Shown: positions 17,493-25,984 of the stretch, piece after piece
How the letters are laid out: every line of letters begins with the position of its first letter
Position numbering within the stretch: the first letter of the stretch is position 1
Assembly (NCBI GenBank): GCA_938031175.1
Contig: CALHGZ010000008.1
Span: forward strand, 186,001-250,000
DNA: 64,000 bases
Direction: 5' to 3'
From: Candidatus Kapaibacterium sp.
Lineage (GTDB): Bacteria; Bacteroidota; Ignavibacteria; Kapaibacteriales; UBA2268
The notes under the pieces: model-generated
Database searches by the model: none
What the model was told of the DNA's origin: nothing
Seen by the model: the letters and a program-made list of their open reading frames with translations, nothing else
Made by a program: the position numbers and the translations under genes

Positions 17493-19481
17493 ATGAAAAA
17501 GCTAACACTTAAAAAACATACCAGTAAACAAAATTATAGTCGAATAGCTTATAAAATAGCTTATCAAGAGATTTTAAATCCCGCTCAATATGAAGCAGTC
17601 ATACATCAAAACGGTCCCGCACTCGTCATTGCCGGTGCAGGTACGGGCAAAACACGAACCTTAGTTTATCGCGTATCATATTTAATCGAAAATTCAATTC
17701 CACCTGAACAAATCGTTTTACTGACATTTACCCGTAAAGCAGCCTCAGAAATGCTTAGGCGCGCAGCCTCATTGCTCGACGGCAGATGCGAAAAAGTATC
17801 CGGTGGTACCTTTCATTCATTTGCTCTACTACTGCTTCGTCAATATGCACATCTACTCGGCTTTGAATCCTCTTTCAGTGTCATTGATCAAAGCGATTCG
17901 GAAGATACTATAAATTTGATTCGAAACCAATTTAAATTCGATAAATCCAAAAAACGCTTCCCACAAAAAAATTCTTTACAAGACATATATTCGCTCTCTG
18001 TTAATAAAAGGGAAAGTTATAAGCATGTTGTCGAGACCTATTATCCTGCTTTCATTGATTACTTAGAGGAAATACAACTCATTTTTGATGAATATAAAAT
18101 TTTCAAGAAAAAGCACAATCTGATGGATTATGATGATTTACTTTTTAATTTACTTGATTTATTAAAAAACCAGCCTAATGTTGCAGATCAAATAACTTCA
18201 AAATATCGCTGGCTCCTGATTGATGAATATCAGGATACTAACCGTCTGCAACACGAAATTGTTCTTTTACTTGCAGGTAAAGAACAGAATGTTATGGCAG
18301 TCGGTGATGATGCGCAAAGTATCTATTCCTTCAGGGGAGCTGATTTTCAAAATATATTGTTTTTCCCCGAATCATTTAATAATTGCAAAATTTATAAAAT
18401 TGAAGAAAACTATCGAAGTACCCAAGCAATTTTAAATTTAACTAATGTCATAATCAAAGATGCCATTTATAAATATGAAAAAGAATTGTACTCACGAATC
18501 GTCGGAAATGAAAAGCCAAAAATTATTCAAGCAAAAGACGAACGTCAGCAATCGGAATTTGTTACCCAACAGATACTTGAACTCAGGGAAGAGGGAATTC
18601 CCCTCAGGGAAATAGCAGTTCTATTTAGGTACTCATTCCATTCATTCGACCTGGAGATTGAGTTAAACAAATCAAACATTCCTTTTGTGAAATTCGGTGG
18701 AATGAAATTCATCGAAACAGCTCATATTAAGGATTTGCTTGCCTACCTTAAAATCATAGCCAATCCCAAAGATGCAGTCAGCTGGCAAAGAGTTCTGCTC
18801 TTGCTTGAAGGAGTCGGACCAAGAACAGCCAACAAAGTTATCAATTCCATTACTTCAGATAAATCAATTAATGATGTATTAAAAGAAATACAAAAATCAA
18901 AAGACGCTATTAAATCTTTATTTGAAATATTTGAAGAATACCGCCATAAAAAAATTTCTCTTCAAGAAATTACAACCCACTTTGCTGAATATTATAAACC
19001 ATTATTGGAAAACAAGTATGATGATGCTAAACGCCGTTGGAGAGATATTGAAACCCTTATCGCAATCACTCAAAGATATAAATCAATCAACGAATTTTTA
19101 AATGAGATTACCATTGATCCACCAAATGAATCATTATCCGATATGGAGCCAGAATCAAAAGAAGACGAAATTTTAACTCTTTCAACAATCCATTCAGCCA
19201 AAGGGTTGGAATGGAAAGTTGTTTTTTTAATATGGGCTTTGGAGGGTAGGTTCCCCGGCTCAAAATCAATTGATTCTATTGATTCAATTGAAGAAGAACG
19301 TCGTCTTTTCTACGTTGCCTGTACTCGTGCTAAAACACTGCTCTATATTACATATCCTATTAATATTTTCGATCGCTTTTCCGGTTCCGTACTTTCTGAA
19401 CCCTCCAGATTTATAAGAGACATTAATGAAAGCATTGCTGAACATTACATTCTCGTAAATGAAGAATTAAATACAAATTAA
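17493..19481 (+). CDS. UvrD/Rep/PcrA-type ATP-dependent DNA helicase (superfamily 1)
   Basis: A 662-residue SF1A helicase. Motifs in order: Q-motif LNPAQYEAV, Walker A AGAGTGKTRTLVYRV, Ia LTFTRKAASEM, Walker B WLLIDEYQDTNRLQ, III VGDDAQSIYSFRGAD, IV IEENYRSTQAIL, V LSTIHSAKGLEWKVVF and VI EERRLFYVACTRAK. Such enzymes unwind DNA 3' to 5' in excision and mismatch repair and in clearing stalled forks. It is a little shorter than PcrA/UvrD and ends soon after motif VI, closer to Rep in size. Which paralogue it represents cannot be settled from this window. Confidence 0.92.
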   Translation: MKKLTLKKHTSKQNYSRIAYKIAYQEILNPAQYEAVIHQNGPALVIAGAGTGKTRTLVYRVSYLIENSIPPEQIVLLTFTRKAASEMLRRAASLLDGRCEKVSGGTFHSFALLLLRQYAHLLGFESSFSVIDQSDSEDTINLIRNQFKFDKSKKRFPQKNSLQDIYSLSVNKRESYKHVVETYYPAFIDYLEEIQLIFDEYKIFKKKHNLMDYDDLLFNLLDLLKNQPNVADQITSKYRWLLIDEYQDTNRLQHEIVLLLAGKEQNVMAVGDDAQSIYSFRGADFQNILFFPESFNNCKIYKIEENYRSTQAILNLTNVIIKDAIYKYEKELYSRIVGNEKPKIIQAKDERQQSEFVTQQILELREEGIPLREIAVLFRYSFHSFDLEIELNKSNIPFVKFGGMKFIETAHIKDLLAYLKIIANPKDAVSWQRVLLLLEGVGPRTANKVINSITSDKSINDVLKEIQKSKDAIKSLFEIFEEYRHKKISLQEITTHFAEYYKPLLENKYDDAKRRWRDIETLIAITQRYKSINEFLNEITIDPPNESLSDMEPESKEDEILTLSTIHSAKGLEWKVVFLIWALEGRFPGSKSIDSIDSIEEERRLFYVACTRAKTLLYITYPINIFDRFSGSVLSEPSRFIRDINESIAEHYILVNEELNTN

Positions 19482-19579
19482 AAATTCAATTTAAATTAAA
19501 TCATAATCAACTGACTTTTGTATTTTAATTATTAAATTGCATCTTTAGAAAATTTTTTATTAACAATAAGTGTTTAATA

Positions 19580-20767
19580 TTGAACATTTTATTCTTAACT
19601 CCCCGATTTCCCTATCCTTTAATTGGTGGCGACCGCATAAAACCTTATAATTTATTGAAATATCTTTCAAAAAGTCACAATGTACATCTTGTTACTTTTT
19701 ATCAAGGTGGTACTCCTCCGAAAACTTATATTAAAGAAATTAATGAGTTGGGCATAAATTTAAATGTTATTCCATTGTACCCAATTGATGCAGGCTTGAG
19801 AACAGTAAAAAGTCTTTTCAATCTTCTTCCCCTCGAAGTTGCATATTATACGCAAACAAGCTATAAAAAAGTTGTAAATGAACTTTTAAAAACAAAAAAA
19901 TTCGACCTCGCTTTTGCTTTTTTTATGCGAACTTCAGAATATATTAAAGAAGTTAATATCAAAAAAATTCTAATTGCCGAGGATTGCCGTACACTATACC
20001 AATATCGCTCATATAAAGAAAGCAGGAACATATTACAAAAATCTGTCCGTTTTTGGGAATACAATAAATTAAAAAAATACGAACCCATTATAACATCATA
20101 TTTTGATATTACCACTTGCGTTACAGATGTAGATTTAGAAGCTCTACGTAAATTAAATCCTAATGCGCAATATCGTTTATTGACTAATGGAGTTGATATT
20201 AATAAATTTGTTCCACCAAAAGATAATTCACAACGTAGATACATAATATTTACCGGGAAACTCAATACCTGGGCAAACGTTCTTATGATACAAACAATCG
20301 TAAACGAGATTTTCCCTATAATAAAAAAGCAAATACCCGAAATCGAATTGAAAATTGTAGGTTCCCATCCACTTCATCAGATAACCAATATTTGCAAATC
20401 TGATGACAAAATAGAATTAATTTCGGATGTACCCGAAATCGTACCATATCTTCAATCAGCGAAACTATTTCTGCACCCTCACTCCGGCGGTTCAGGTATT
20501 CAAAATAAATTGCTTGAAGCTATGGCTTGTGGTTGCTCTGTCGTAACTACTCCAACTGGTATTCAAGGAATTGATGCAAAACATGGCGAAGATGTTCTCA
20601 TCGGTAACAATCCCAAGGAATTAGCTAAGCTTTGCATCGAAATACTCTCGAATCAGGAATTAGCAAATAAATTATCCAAAAATGCAAGAGAAGTGATTGT
20701 CAATACCCATTCCTGGCAAATCGTCTTTAAGGAATTAGATGATATCATAAATGAGCTATTCTCATAA
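19580..20767 (+). CDS. Glycosyltransferase, GT4-like (sugar transferase)
   Basis: A 395-residue GT-B fold glycosyltransferase. The N-terminal FLTPRFPYPLIGGDRIKPYN segment and the C-terminal HPHSGGSGIQNKLLEAMACG donor-binding region (with the E of the E-x7-E type motif) place it among GT4-like transferases resembling the PEP-CTERM/exopolysaccharide Stp1 group. The start is a TTG at 19580: no other start codon precedes the conserved NILFLTPRFP, and no Shine-Dalgarno is visible. It is followed after 13 bases by a HAD phosphatase and then a DedA protein, suggesting an envelope polysaccharide or lipid role. Donor and acceptor are unknown. Confidence 0.85.
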   Translation: MNILFLTPRFPYPLIGGDRIKPYNLLKYLSKSHNVHLVTFYQGGTPPKTYIKEINELGINLNVIPLYPIDAGLRTVKSLFNLLPLEVAYYTQTSYKKVVNELLKTKKFDLAFAFFMRTSEYIKEVNIKKILIAEDCRTLYQYRSYKESRNILQKSVRFWEYNKLKKYEPIITSYFDITTCVTDVDLEALRKLNPNAQYRLLTNGVDINKFVPPKDNSQRRYIIFTGKLNTWANVLMIQTIVNEIFPIIKKQIPEIELKIVGSHPLHQITNICKSDDKIELISDVPEIVPYLQSAKLFLHPHSGGSGIQNKLLEAMACGCSVVTTPTGIQGIDAKHGEDVLIGNNPKELAKLCIEILSNQELANKLSKNAREVIVNTHSWQIVFKELDDIINELFS

Positions 20768-20780
20768 GAAATAACCGAAA

Positions 20781-21311
20781 ATGAATAATAGAGCTATTTT
20801 CTTCGATAGAGATGGGATTGTCAATAAAAGAATCATTGGTGGCTACGTTACCTCAAAAGATGAATTTATTTTCCTGCCTAAATTCTTCGAACTATTTAAA
20901 ATTATTAAACAGCAATTCATCGCTATACTGATAACAAATCAACAAGGAATTGGAAAGCGATTAATGACTGATGAAGATTTATTCGAAATACATAATTTTA
21001 TGCAGCAACAACTACTTATTAATGCAGGATACAAATTCGACGATATATTCTACTGTCCTGATTTAGCCGAGTCAAATAGCTTTAGAAGAAAACCAAATCC
21101 CGGTATGTTATACGAAGCTATTGAGAAATGGAAAATTAATCCAAGTGACTCTTATATGATTGGAGATAGTGAAAGCGATTATTTTGCCTCCGTCTCCGCA
21201 AGAGTAAATCCAATTTTAGTTGGTAATTTCATTACATCACTATATCCTAAAGCAATCAAAATAGTTAAGAATTTAGATGAGCTTATAACATATTTTAAAG
21301 CTATTATTTAA
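20781..21311 (+). CDS. HAD-IIIA phosphatase, GmhB-like
   Basis: A 176-residue HAD hydrolase with catalytic FFDRDGIVN (nucleophile and acid aspartates), LITNQQGIGK, the lysine region RRKPNPGMLYEA and the metal-site IGDSESDYFAS. It most resembles D-glycero-beta-D-manno-heptose-1,7-bisphosphate 7-phosphatase (GmhB), which acts in making ADP-heptose for LPS core. The usual GmhB zinc loop with several cysteines and histidines is missing: only one cysteine remains in FYCPDLAES. Histidinol-phosphatase-type or other sugar-phosphate substrates are therefore possible. It lies 13 bases after a glycosyltransferase. Confidence 0.75.
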   Translation: MNNRAIFFDRDGIVNKRIIGGYVTSKDEFIFLPKFFELFKIIKQQFIAILITNQQGIGKRLMTDEDLFEIHNFMQQQLLINAGYKFDDIFYCPDLAESNSFRRKPNPGMLYEAIEKWKINPSDSYMIGDSESDYFASVSARVNPILVGNFITSLYPKAIKIVKNLDELITYFKAII

Positions 21312-21325
21312 TTTGTTGAGAACCG

Positions 21326-21946
21326 ATGTTAGAGACAATCATAGAAATAGTTCAACAAGTCCCCTGGTACTGGATATTAGTTATAGCTGCCTTCGTAACT
21401 TTTCTTGAAAATGTGTTTCCTCCATCGCCAAGTGATACTGTGCTTGTATTTATTGGAAGTCTTATACCATTAAATGCAGTAGATTTTGTTCCTTTATTAA
21501 TTTCCTCAACTATTGGTTCAGCACTGGGCTTTATTTTTATGTTCTGGCTTGGATACAAGTTTGGCGTAAAAATTATAGATGCCAATAGATTCAAATTCAT
21601 AAGCAGAGAGACCCTTAAAAAACCTGAAGAATGGTTCCAAAAGTGGGGTTATTTAGTCATACTCATAAATAGGTTTTTATCGGGTACAAGATCTGTTATA
21701 TCCTTTTTTGCAGGAATATCAAAGTTAAATATTCATAAAACCACAATCTTTTGTATAATTGGCTCCTTAATTTGGAATTCTCTTTTAATTTGCCTCGGTA
21801 TATTTTTTGGAAATAACTGGGAATTAGCTGATTATTACATTGAACTATACGGTTGGATTATTGCTTCCATCTTGGCATTTGTGATTGCTTATTTTGCTGT
21901 CAGATGGATTTTATCACTAAAAAAACAAAAAAATAATTCTGATTAA
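21326..21946 (+). CDS. DedA-family (VTT domain) membrane protein
   Basis: A 206-residue inner-membrane protein with the DedA/VTT pattern: ENVFPPSPSDTVLVFIGSL near the start, EEWFQKWGYLVILINRFLSGTRSVISFFAGIS in the middle (the conserved arginines R-x4-R and G-x3-G region) and a hydrophobic C-terminus ending in a lysine-rich tail. DedA proteins act as lipid scramblases or transporters, in several bacteria for undecaprenyl phosphate or phosphatidylethanolamine. It ends 2 bases before the convergent lptB stop. Confidence 0.88.
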   Translation: MLETIIEIVQQVPWYWILVIAAFVTFLENVFPPSPSDTVLVFIGSLIPLNAVDFVPLLISSTIGSALGFIFMFWLGYKFGVKIIDANRFKFISRETLKKPEEWFQKWGYLVILINRFLSGTRSVISFFAGISKLNIHKTTIFCIIGSLIWNSLLICLGIFFGNNWELADYYIELYGWIIASILAFVIAYFAVRWILSLKKQKNNSD

Positions 21947-21948
21947 TT

Positions 21949-22701
21949 TTATTCGTAGCTGTATCTATCGAGAGTAAACGTTTCGCCGAGATACAATCTT
22001 CTTACTTCTTCATTTGATGCAATTTCTTCGGCAGTACCAGAAGTAAATATATTTCCATCAATTAATATATAAGCACGGTCTGTAATTGACAAAGTCTCGT
22101 GAACATTGTGGTCAGTTATCAATACTCCGATTCCATTTTTTTTTAATGCTCTGACCATTCTCATAATATCTTCAACTGCGATAGGGTCAATTCCTGCAAA
22201 TGGTTCATCCAAGAGAATAAATTTTGGATCCATTGCTAATGCACGTGCTATTTCGCAGCGTCGGCGTTCTCCCCCAGAAAGCATATATCCTTTGTTTTTT
22301 CTTACATGATTTATACCAAAATTTTCAATTAATTCTTCTAATTTTGCTTTCTTTTGTTGAGCTGTAGCTTTTTTAAATTGTAGCACTGCCTTAATGTTCT
22401 TTTCAACAGATAACTTTCTAAAAATTGAAGGTTCCTGTGGAAGATAACTAATTCCCAATCGCGCTCTTTTAAACATTGCTTTTGTTGTGATTTCTTTATC
22501 GTCTAATAACACTTTCCCTTTGTTTGGCTTTATCATACCTACAATCATATAAAAAGTTGTTGTTTTACCTGCACCATTTGGACCGAGCAATCCAACAACT
22601 TCACCTTGCCTTAAATAAAGTGATACGTTTTTAACTACTTCACGCTTTTTAAATTTTTTTGTTAAGCCAATTGCTCTTAATTCACTTATATTATTTTCCA
22701 C
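21949..22701 (-). CDS. lptB: LPS export ABC transporter ATPase LptB
   Basis: A 250-residue ABC ATPase. Walker A is [15 protein letters not shown], the signature is [16 protein letters not shown], Walker B is [13 protein letters not shown] and the switch is [12 protein letters not shown], all as in LptB, which powers extraction of lipopolysaccharide from the inner membrane with LptF, LptG and LptC. The start is a GTG at 22701. It follows the HtrA gene by 3 bases, so the two are one transcript. lptA, lptC and rpoN, common neighbours elsewhere, are not here. Confidence 0.92.
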   Translation of the reverse strand: MENNISELRAIGLTKKFKKREVVKNVSLYLRQGEVVGLLGPNGAGKTTTFYMIVGMIKPNKGKVLLDDKEITTKAMFKRARLGISYLPQEPSIFRKLSVEKNIKAVLQFKKATAQQKKAKLEELIENFGINHVRKNKGYMLSGGERRRCEIARALAMDPKFILLDEPFAGIDPIAVEDIMRMVRALKKNGIGVLITDHNVHETLSITDRAYILIDGNIFTSGTAEEIASNEEVRRLYLGETFTLDRYSYE

Positions 22702-22704
22702 AGT

Positions 22705-23925
22705 TTATCGCCTTGTACTTGTCAATTCTATTGTTCGTTCTATTGTTCTATCGTCTCTCAAAATTTCACATTTTAATTTATCACCGACCATAGAATCAAG
22801 TATTACTATTAAATAGTCATCTTCCCTAATAATTGCGGTATCGTTTATTTTCAAAATAATATCACCGGGTTCTATTCCAGCAGCCATTGCTGGAGAATTG
22901 TGTCTTACACTTGTAACTACCACACCTTCGCTGCTTTTCAAATTAAAATATTTTGCTATTCTATCATCATTTTTCTTCACTTCCATCCCGATTGAAAAAT
23001 CTCGGTTGACTTTACCCTTTGAAGCTAATATATCTAGAATTTTCTTAACTCTATTAATAGGTATGGCAAATCCGATTCCGATACTTCCAGCACCTTCTCG
23101 GCTTTGGGCAGTTGATTTAATAACGGTATTAACACCAATAACTTCACCTAAAGTATTTAAAAGTGGACCCCCAGAATTACCGGAACTTATAGCAGCATCA
23201 GTTTGTATCATATCTTTATAGACGCGGTATTTACTTATATATCGTCTGCCGGCGAATACTCTGTCCTCGTAATAAAAATTTACACCCCTATTCGAAACTA
23301 CACCAACTGTAACAGTTGGTTTTGAGTTAATATCGAATAACCCAAATGGATTACCAAATGCTATTACCCATTCCCCTACTATTACTTCATCAGAATTAGC
23401 AAATTTTAGATATGGCAGATTTTTTGCGTTAATTTTTAGTAATGCCACATCGCTTATTTCATCTGAGCCGATAATTTCAGCTTCGTATGTTTTACCATCT
23501 GTTGTAGTTATAACAATTTTAGTCGCATTACCGGCAACATGATGATTGGTCAAAATATAGCCATCCGGTGAAATTATAAATCCAGACCCAACACCACGCA
23601 CTTCATATTGCTTGTATCTGGGTGCACGTTCTCCGAAAAAATACCTGAAGAATGGATCGTCAAAGAATGGATTACTATATTGAACTTCGACCACTTCAGT
23701 TACATTGATACCTACAATAGCAGAACTTGCCATTTCAACAACTCTGGTTATCGCATTTCGCCGGATATTCGATATTGAATCACTAATTAAGGAAGTAACA
23801 CTTGACGGTTTAGATTCAAAATATATTTTTGAGTTGGATACTAAATGTGCTTTTGACTCATCTCCATTAGTATTACATCCAGAAAAAAGCAACAGTAAAA
23901 TTAAGGAAAATATCTTTTTTTTCAC
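22705..23925 (-). CDS. HtrA/Deg-type serine protease, lipoprotein, one PDZ domain
   Basis: A 406-residue trypsin-like periplasmic protease. The N-terminus is a lipoprotein signal (LLLLLFSGCNTN, lipidated cysteine C17). The catalytic triad is H129 (LTNHHVAGN), D159 (ISDVALLKI) and S251 (SSGNSGGPLL). One PDZ domain follows at about residues 320-400 (SSEGVVVTSVRHNSPAMAAG, then IEPGDIILKIND). One PDZ domain gives a DegS-like layout, shorter than DegP with two. A lipid anchor means it acts at a membrane surface of the periplasm in protein quality control. It is co-transcribed with lptB, which hints at envelope stress coupled to LPS export. Confidence 0.9.
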   Translation of the reverse strand: MKKKIFSLILLLLFSGCNTNGDESKAHLVSNSKIYFESKPSSVTSLISDSISNIRRNAITRVVEMASSAIVGINVTEVVEVQYSNPFFDDPFFRYFFGERAPRYKQYEVRGVGSGFIISPDGYILTNHHVAGNATKIVITTTDGKTYEAEIIGSDEISDVALLKINAKNLPYLKFANSDEVIVGEWVIAFGNPFGLFDINSKPTVTVGVVSNRGVNFYYEDRVFAGRRYISKYRVYKDMIQTDAAISSGNSGGPLLNTLGEVIGVNTVIKSTAQSREGAGSIGIGFAIPINRVKKILDILASKGKVNRDFSIGMEVKKNDDRIAKYFNLKSSEGVVVTSVRHNSPAMAAGIEPGDIILKINDTAIIREDDYLIVILDSMVGDKLKCEILRDDRTIERTIELTSTRR

Positions 23926-23996
23926 AACTCAACTCCATCTATATAATTTATATGTATCTAATTGACGAATTTAAATTCCACTGATTTCTCAAATTA

Positions 23997-24033
23997 ATAA
24001 AAAAACCTGCTCAATGTAAATATTGAGCAGGTT
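23997..24033 (-). terminator. Rho-independent terminator after the peroxiredoxin gene
   Basis: A perfect 12-base stem (24004-24015 with 24022-24033) and a six-base loop are followed on the minus strand by a run of seven T residues. It lies 20 bases past the peroxiredoxin stop and ends the perR-dps-peroxiredoxin transcript. Confidence 0.88.
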
Positions 24034-24053
24034 AAAAGTATAAAATTTTGTGA

Positions 24054-24713
24054 TTATTCTTTGGCACCTAATTCTCGATAGCAGAACCACCAATCATAGT
24101 TATCATATTTTTCCTGCTTGAATCGAGCAGCTTTAATATCAGTAGCTGGCGGGACAATAACTTTATCACCGATTAATTCATTGTTTGGCCAGTTTGCAGG
24201 CATCGCAACTTTTTCTTTATCTGAAATTTGCAAAGCTTTGACCATTCTCAAAATCTCATCAAAGTTTCTACCAAGTTCTTGTGGATAATATAAAATTGCT
24301 CTTAAAACTCCATTTTCATCGACTATGAATACTGCACGGATAGTGTTTTTCCCCTTACCGGGATGTATCATCCCAAGTAGTTTCGCAATAGTACCATCAT
24401 CGGCTATGATTGGGAATTCAATATTTACTTTTAGATTATCATTTATCCAATCCACCCACTTAATGTGAGAAAACACTTGGTCAATACTCAAACCAATCAG
24501 CTCTGTATTTAGCTTGCGAAATTCATCATATCTTTTCTGAAATGCAACAAATTCTGTTGTACAAACTGGTGTGAAATCTGCAGGGTGGCTGAAGAGTATG
24601 AACCATTTACCTGCATAATCTTTGGGGATACTTACTTTTCCTAAGGTCGTTTGTGCTTCAAATTCCGGAAATTTCTCTCCGATTCTTGGTAATTGAATGT
24701 TTTGATCTTCCAT
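24054..24713 (-). CDS. Peroxiredoxin (Prx6 / archaeal-type AhpC-TSA)
   Basis: A 219-residue thiol peroxidase that reduces hydrogen peroxide and organic peroxides. The peroxidatic cysteine is C51 in [14 protein letters not shown], with the catalytic threonine and the later arginine region conserved. The length and the extended C-terminus ([15 protein letters not shown]) match the Prx6 group. A second cysteine, C211 in WWFCYRELG, lies where archaeal relatives carry resolving cysteines, so it may work as a 2-Cys enzyme. It is the last gene of the perR-dps-prx operon, 25 bases after dps. Confidence 0.95.
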   Translation of the reverse strand: MEDQNIQLPRIGEKFPEFEAQTTLGKVSIPKDYAGKWFILFSHPADFTPVCTTEFVAFQKRYDEFRKLNTELIGLSIDQVFSHIKWVDWINDNLKVNIEFPIIADDGTIAKLLGMIHPGKGKNTIRAVFIVDENGVLRAILYYPQELGRNFDEILRMVKALQISDKEKVAMPANWPNNELIGDKVIVPPATDIKAARFKQEKYDNYDWWFCYRELGAKE

Positions 24714-24738
24714 AAAATCCTCCTTTTTTAGTTAAAAA

Positions 24739-25215
24739 TTAGTCATTTAAATAAGCTGAATACATCCAGACAAGTTTTTCTTGTTCTCTGATATAATCAC
24801 TCATCAATGCATTTGTTCCCTCATCGCCGGCATCAGCAGACATATCGAGTAACTCACGCTGTTTAGTTATTATGATTTTAAAGCTTTCTAAAATTGAGCG
24901 TACACACTGCATTCCATCACTGATATTTTTAGCTTCCTTGACCTCAGCTGTATTCATATAATCTGAATAACTATGCATAGGCACCTTGTTCAAGGTTAGT
25001 ATTCTTTCTGCTATTTCATCAATCTTGATAACAAGATCATTATAAAGCTCTTCGAATTTAAGGTGCAATTCGAAAAACTTATCTCCACGAATGTTCCAAT
25101 GAAATCCACGAACATTCATATAAAATACTTGATAATCAGCAAGAAGTTTATTCAAACCTTCTGCTAATTTATCCGATTTTGCTTTATCAAGCCCAATGTT
25201 ATTTAAATAATTCAT
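24739..25215 (-). CDS. dps: Dps-family ferritin-like protein
   Basis: A 158-residue four-helix protein. The inter-subunit ferroxidase ligands H39, H51, D66 and E70 have the same spacing (12, 15, 4) as H51, H63, D78 and E82 of E. coli Dps, and RGFHWNIRG matches the family signature. Dps dodecamers oxidise iron with hydrogen peroxide and store it, protecting DNA. No lysine-rich N-terminal DNA-binding tail is present. The gene lies 11 bases after perR. Confidence 0.95.
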   Translation of the reverse strand: MNYLNNIGLDKAKSDKLAEGLNKLLADYQVFYMNVRGFHWNIRGDKFFELHLKFEELYNDLVIKIDEIAERILTLNKVPMHSYSDYMNTAEVKEAKNISDGMQCVRSILESFKIIITKQRELLDMSADAGDEGTNALMSDYIREQEKLVWMYSAYLND

Positions 25216-25226
25216 TATTTGATCCT

Positions 25227-25649
25227 TTACTTGTTATTGAACTTACCTATAAATTGAATTTGAATTTCTTTTATTTCAAATCCTTCGATTTTATTTTTAT
25301 GTATGTAGTCTAAAACGATTTTTTCAAGATTTTCATCAAAATAATCAGCAATTTCATTGGTATCTTGTGAGTATAAATGAAAGTGCTTCTGAAGAACCGC
25401 ATCATATCTTGCACAATCATTTGACATTCTTATAACCCTGACTAATCCACTTTTTGTAAATAAATCAAGTGTATTGTAGATAGTTGCAAGCGAAATTGTT
25501 GGATATGTTTTGCGTAGATAATTATACAATTCTTCAGCTGTCGGATGTGAACGCAATTTGATTAAAGCATCCAATATCGCTATTCGTTGATGAGTAGCTT
25601 TTAAACCGCTCTCTAATATTAAATTCTTTATGTTTTCTAACTTTTTCAT
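25227..25649 (-). CDS. perR: PerR-type peroxide-sensing regulator (Fur family)
   Basis: A 140-residue Fur-family repressor with an N-terminal winged helix (recognition helix region ISLATIYNTLDLF) and a C-terminal dimerisation domain. The regulatory metal ligands H35, D83, H89, H91 and D102 have the same spacing as H37, D85, H91, H93 and D104 of B. subtilis PerR; the last Asp, rather than Glu, marks PerR over Fur. The four cysteines that hold structural zinc in PerR are absent. It heads an operon with dps and a peroxiredoxin, the classic PerR regulon, and probably represses its own operon through the upstream inverted repeat. Confidence 0.9.
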   Translation of the reverse strand: MKKLENIKNLILESGLKATHQRIAILDALIKLRSHPTAEELYNYLRKTYPTISLATIYNTLDLFTKSGLVRVIRMSNDCARYDAVLQKHFHLYSQDTNEIADYFDENLEKIVLDYIHKNKIEGFEIKEIQIQFIGKFNNK

Positions 25650-25680
25650 TATTTTTTTTATTATTACAGGTTTATAAACG

Positions 25681-25711
25681 TTCTAAAAAAATAATTATTT
25701 TGCTTTTAGAA
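25681..25711. promoter_or_regulatory. Candidate PerR operator
   Basis: TTCTAAAA (25681-25688) and TTTTAGAA (25704-25711) are inverted copies flanking a perfect 14-base palindrome AAAATAATTATTTT (25688-25701). It lies 32-62 bases before the perR start, where an autoregulatory box would be expected, and its AT-rich TTnTAAT-like content resembles PerR boxes. No exact 7-1-7 Per box match is present. Confidence 0.4.
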
Positions 25712-25802
25712 TAATTTTTTACAAAAAATCTTTTTTATTTTATAATAAACGACAATTGCTTGCTTATTTGATACCCCATTCAGATTTTAACAAATTAAAC
25801 GT

Positions 25803-25833
25803 CAAATTTAAAAATATGATTAATTTTGCTCAA
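25803..25833 (-). promoter_or_regulatory. Candidate Bacteroidota promoter for perR operon
   Basis: On the minus strand TTG (25831-25833) is followed after 20 bases by TAAATTTG (25803-25810). This would leave a leader of about 150 bases before perR, placing the palindrome downstream of the start site as a roadblock operator. Confidence 0.35.
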
Positions 25834-25984
25834 TTTAAGTTAAATTTTATAATTCGAAATGGCTACAATAGTATGTTTTAAAAAAAGTAAAAAATATAGT
25901 TTTTAAAATTTATCCAAAAATTATTTTGTATTATCACAATTTTAAAAGTAACAAATTTTCTTTTTTCAATTCGATCAAATCTAA

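Larger units (their letters stand above)
25650..25984. other. 335-base divergent intergenic region, perR / priA
   Basis: No gene is seen. The region is strongly AT-rich and separates the leftward perR operon from rightward priA. It holds the palindromes described at 25681-25711 and a candidate minus-strand promoter at 25803-25833. No convincing plus-strand promoter for priA was found; ATTATTTTG near 25920 comes close to the -7 pattern but lacks one base. Confidence 0.6.
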
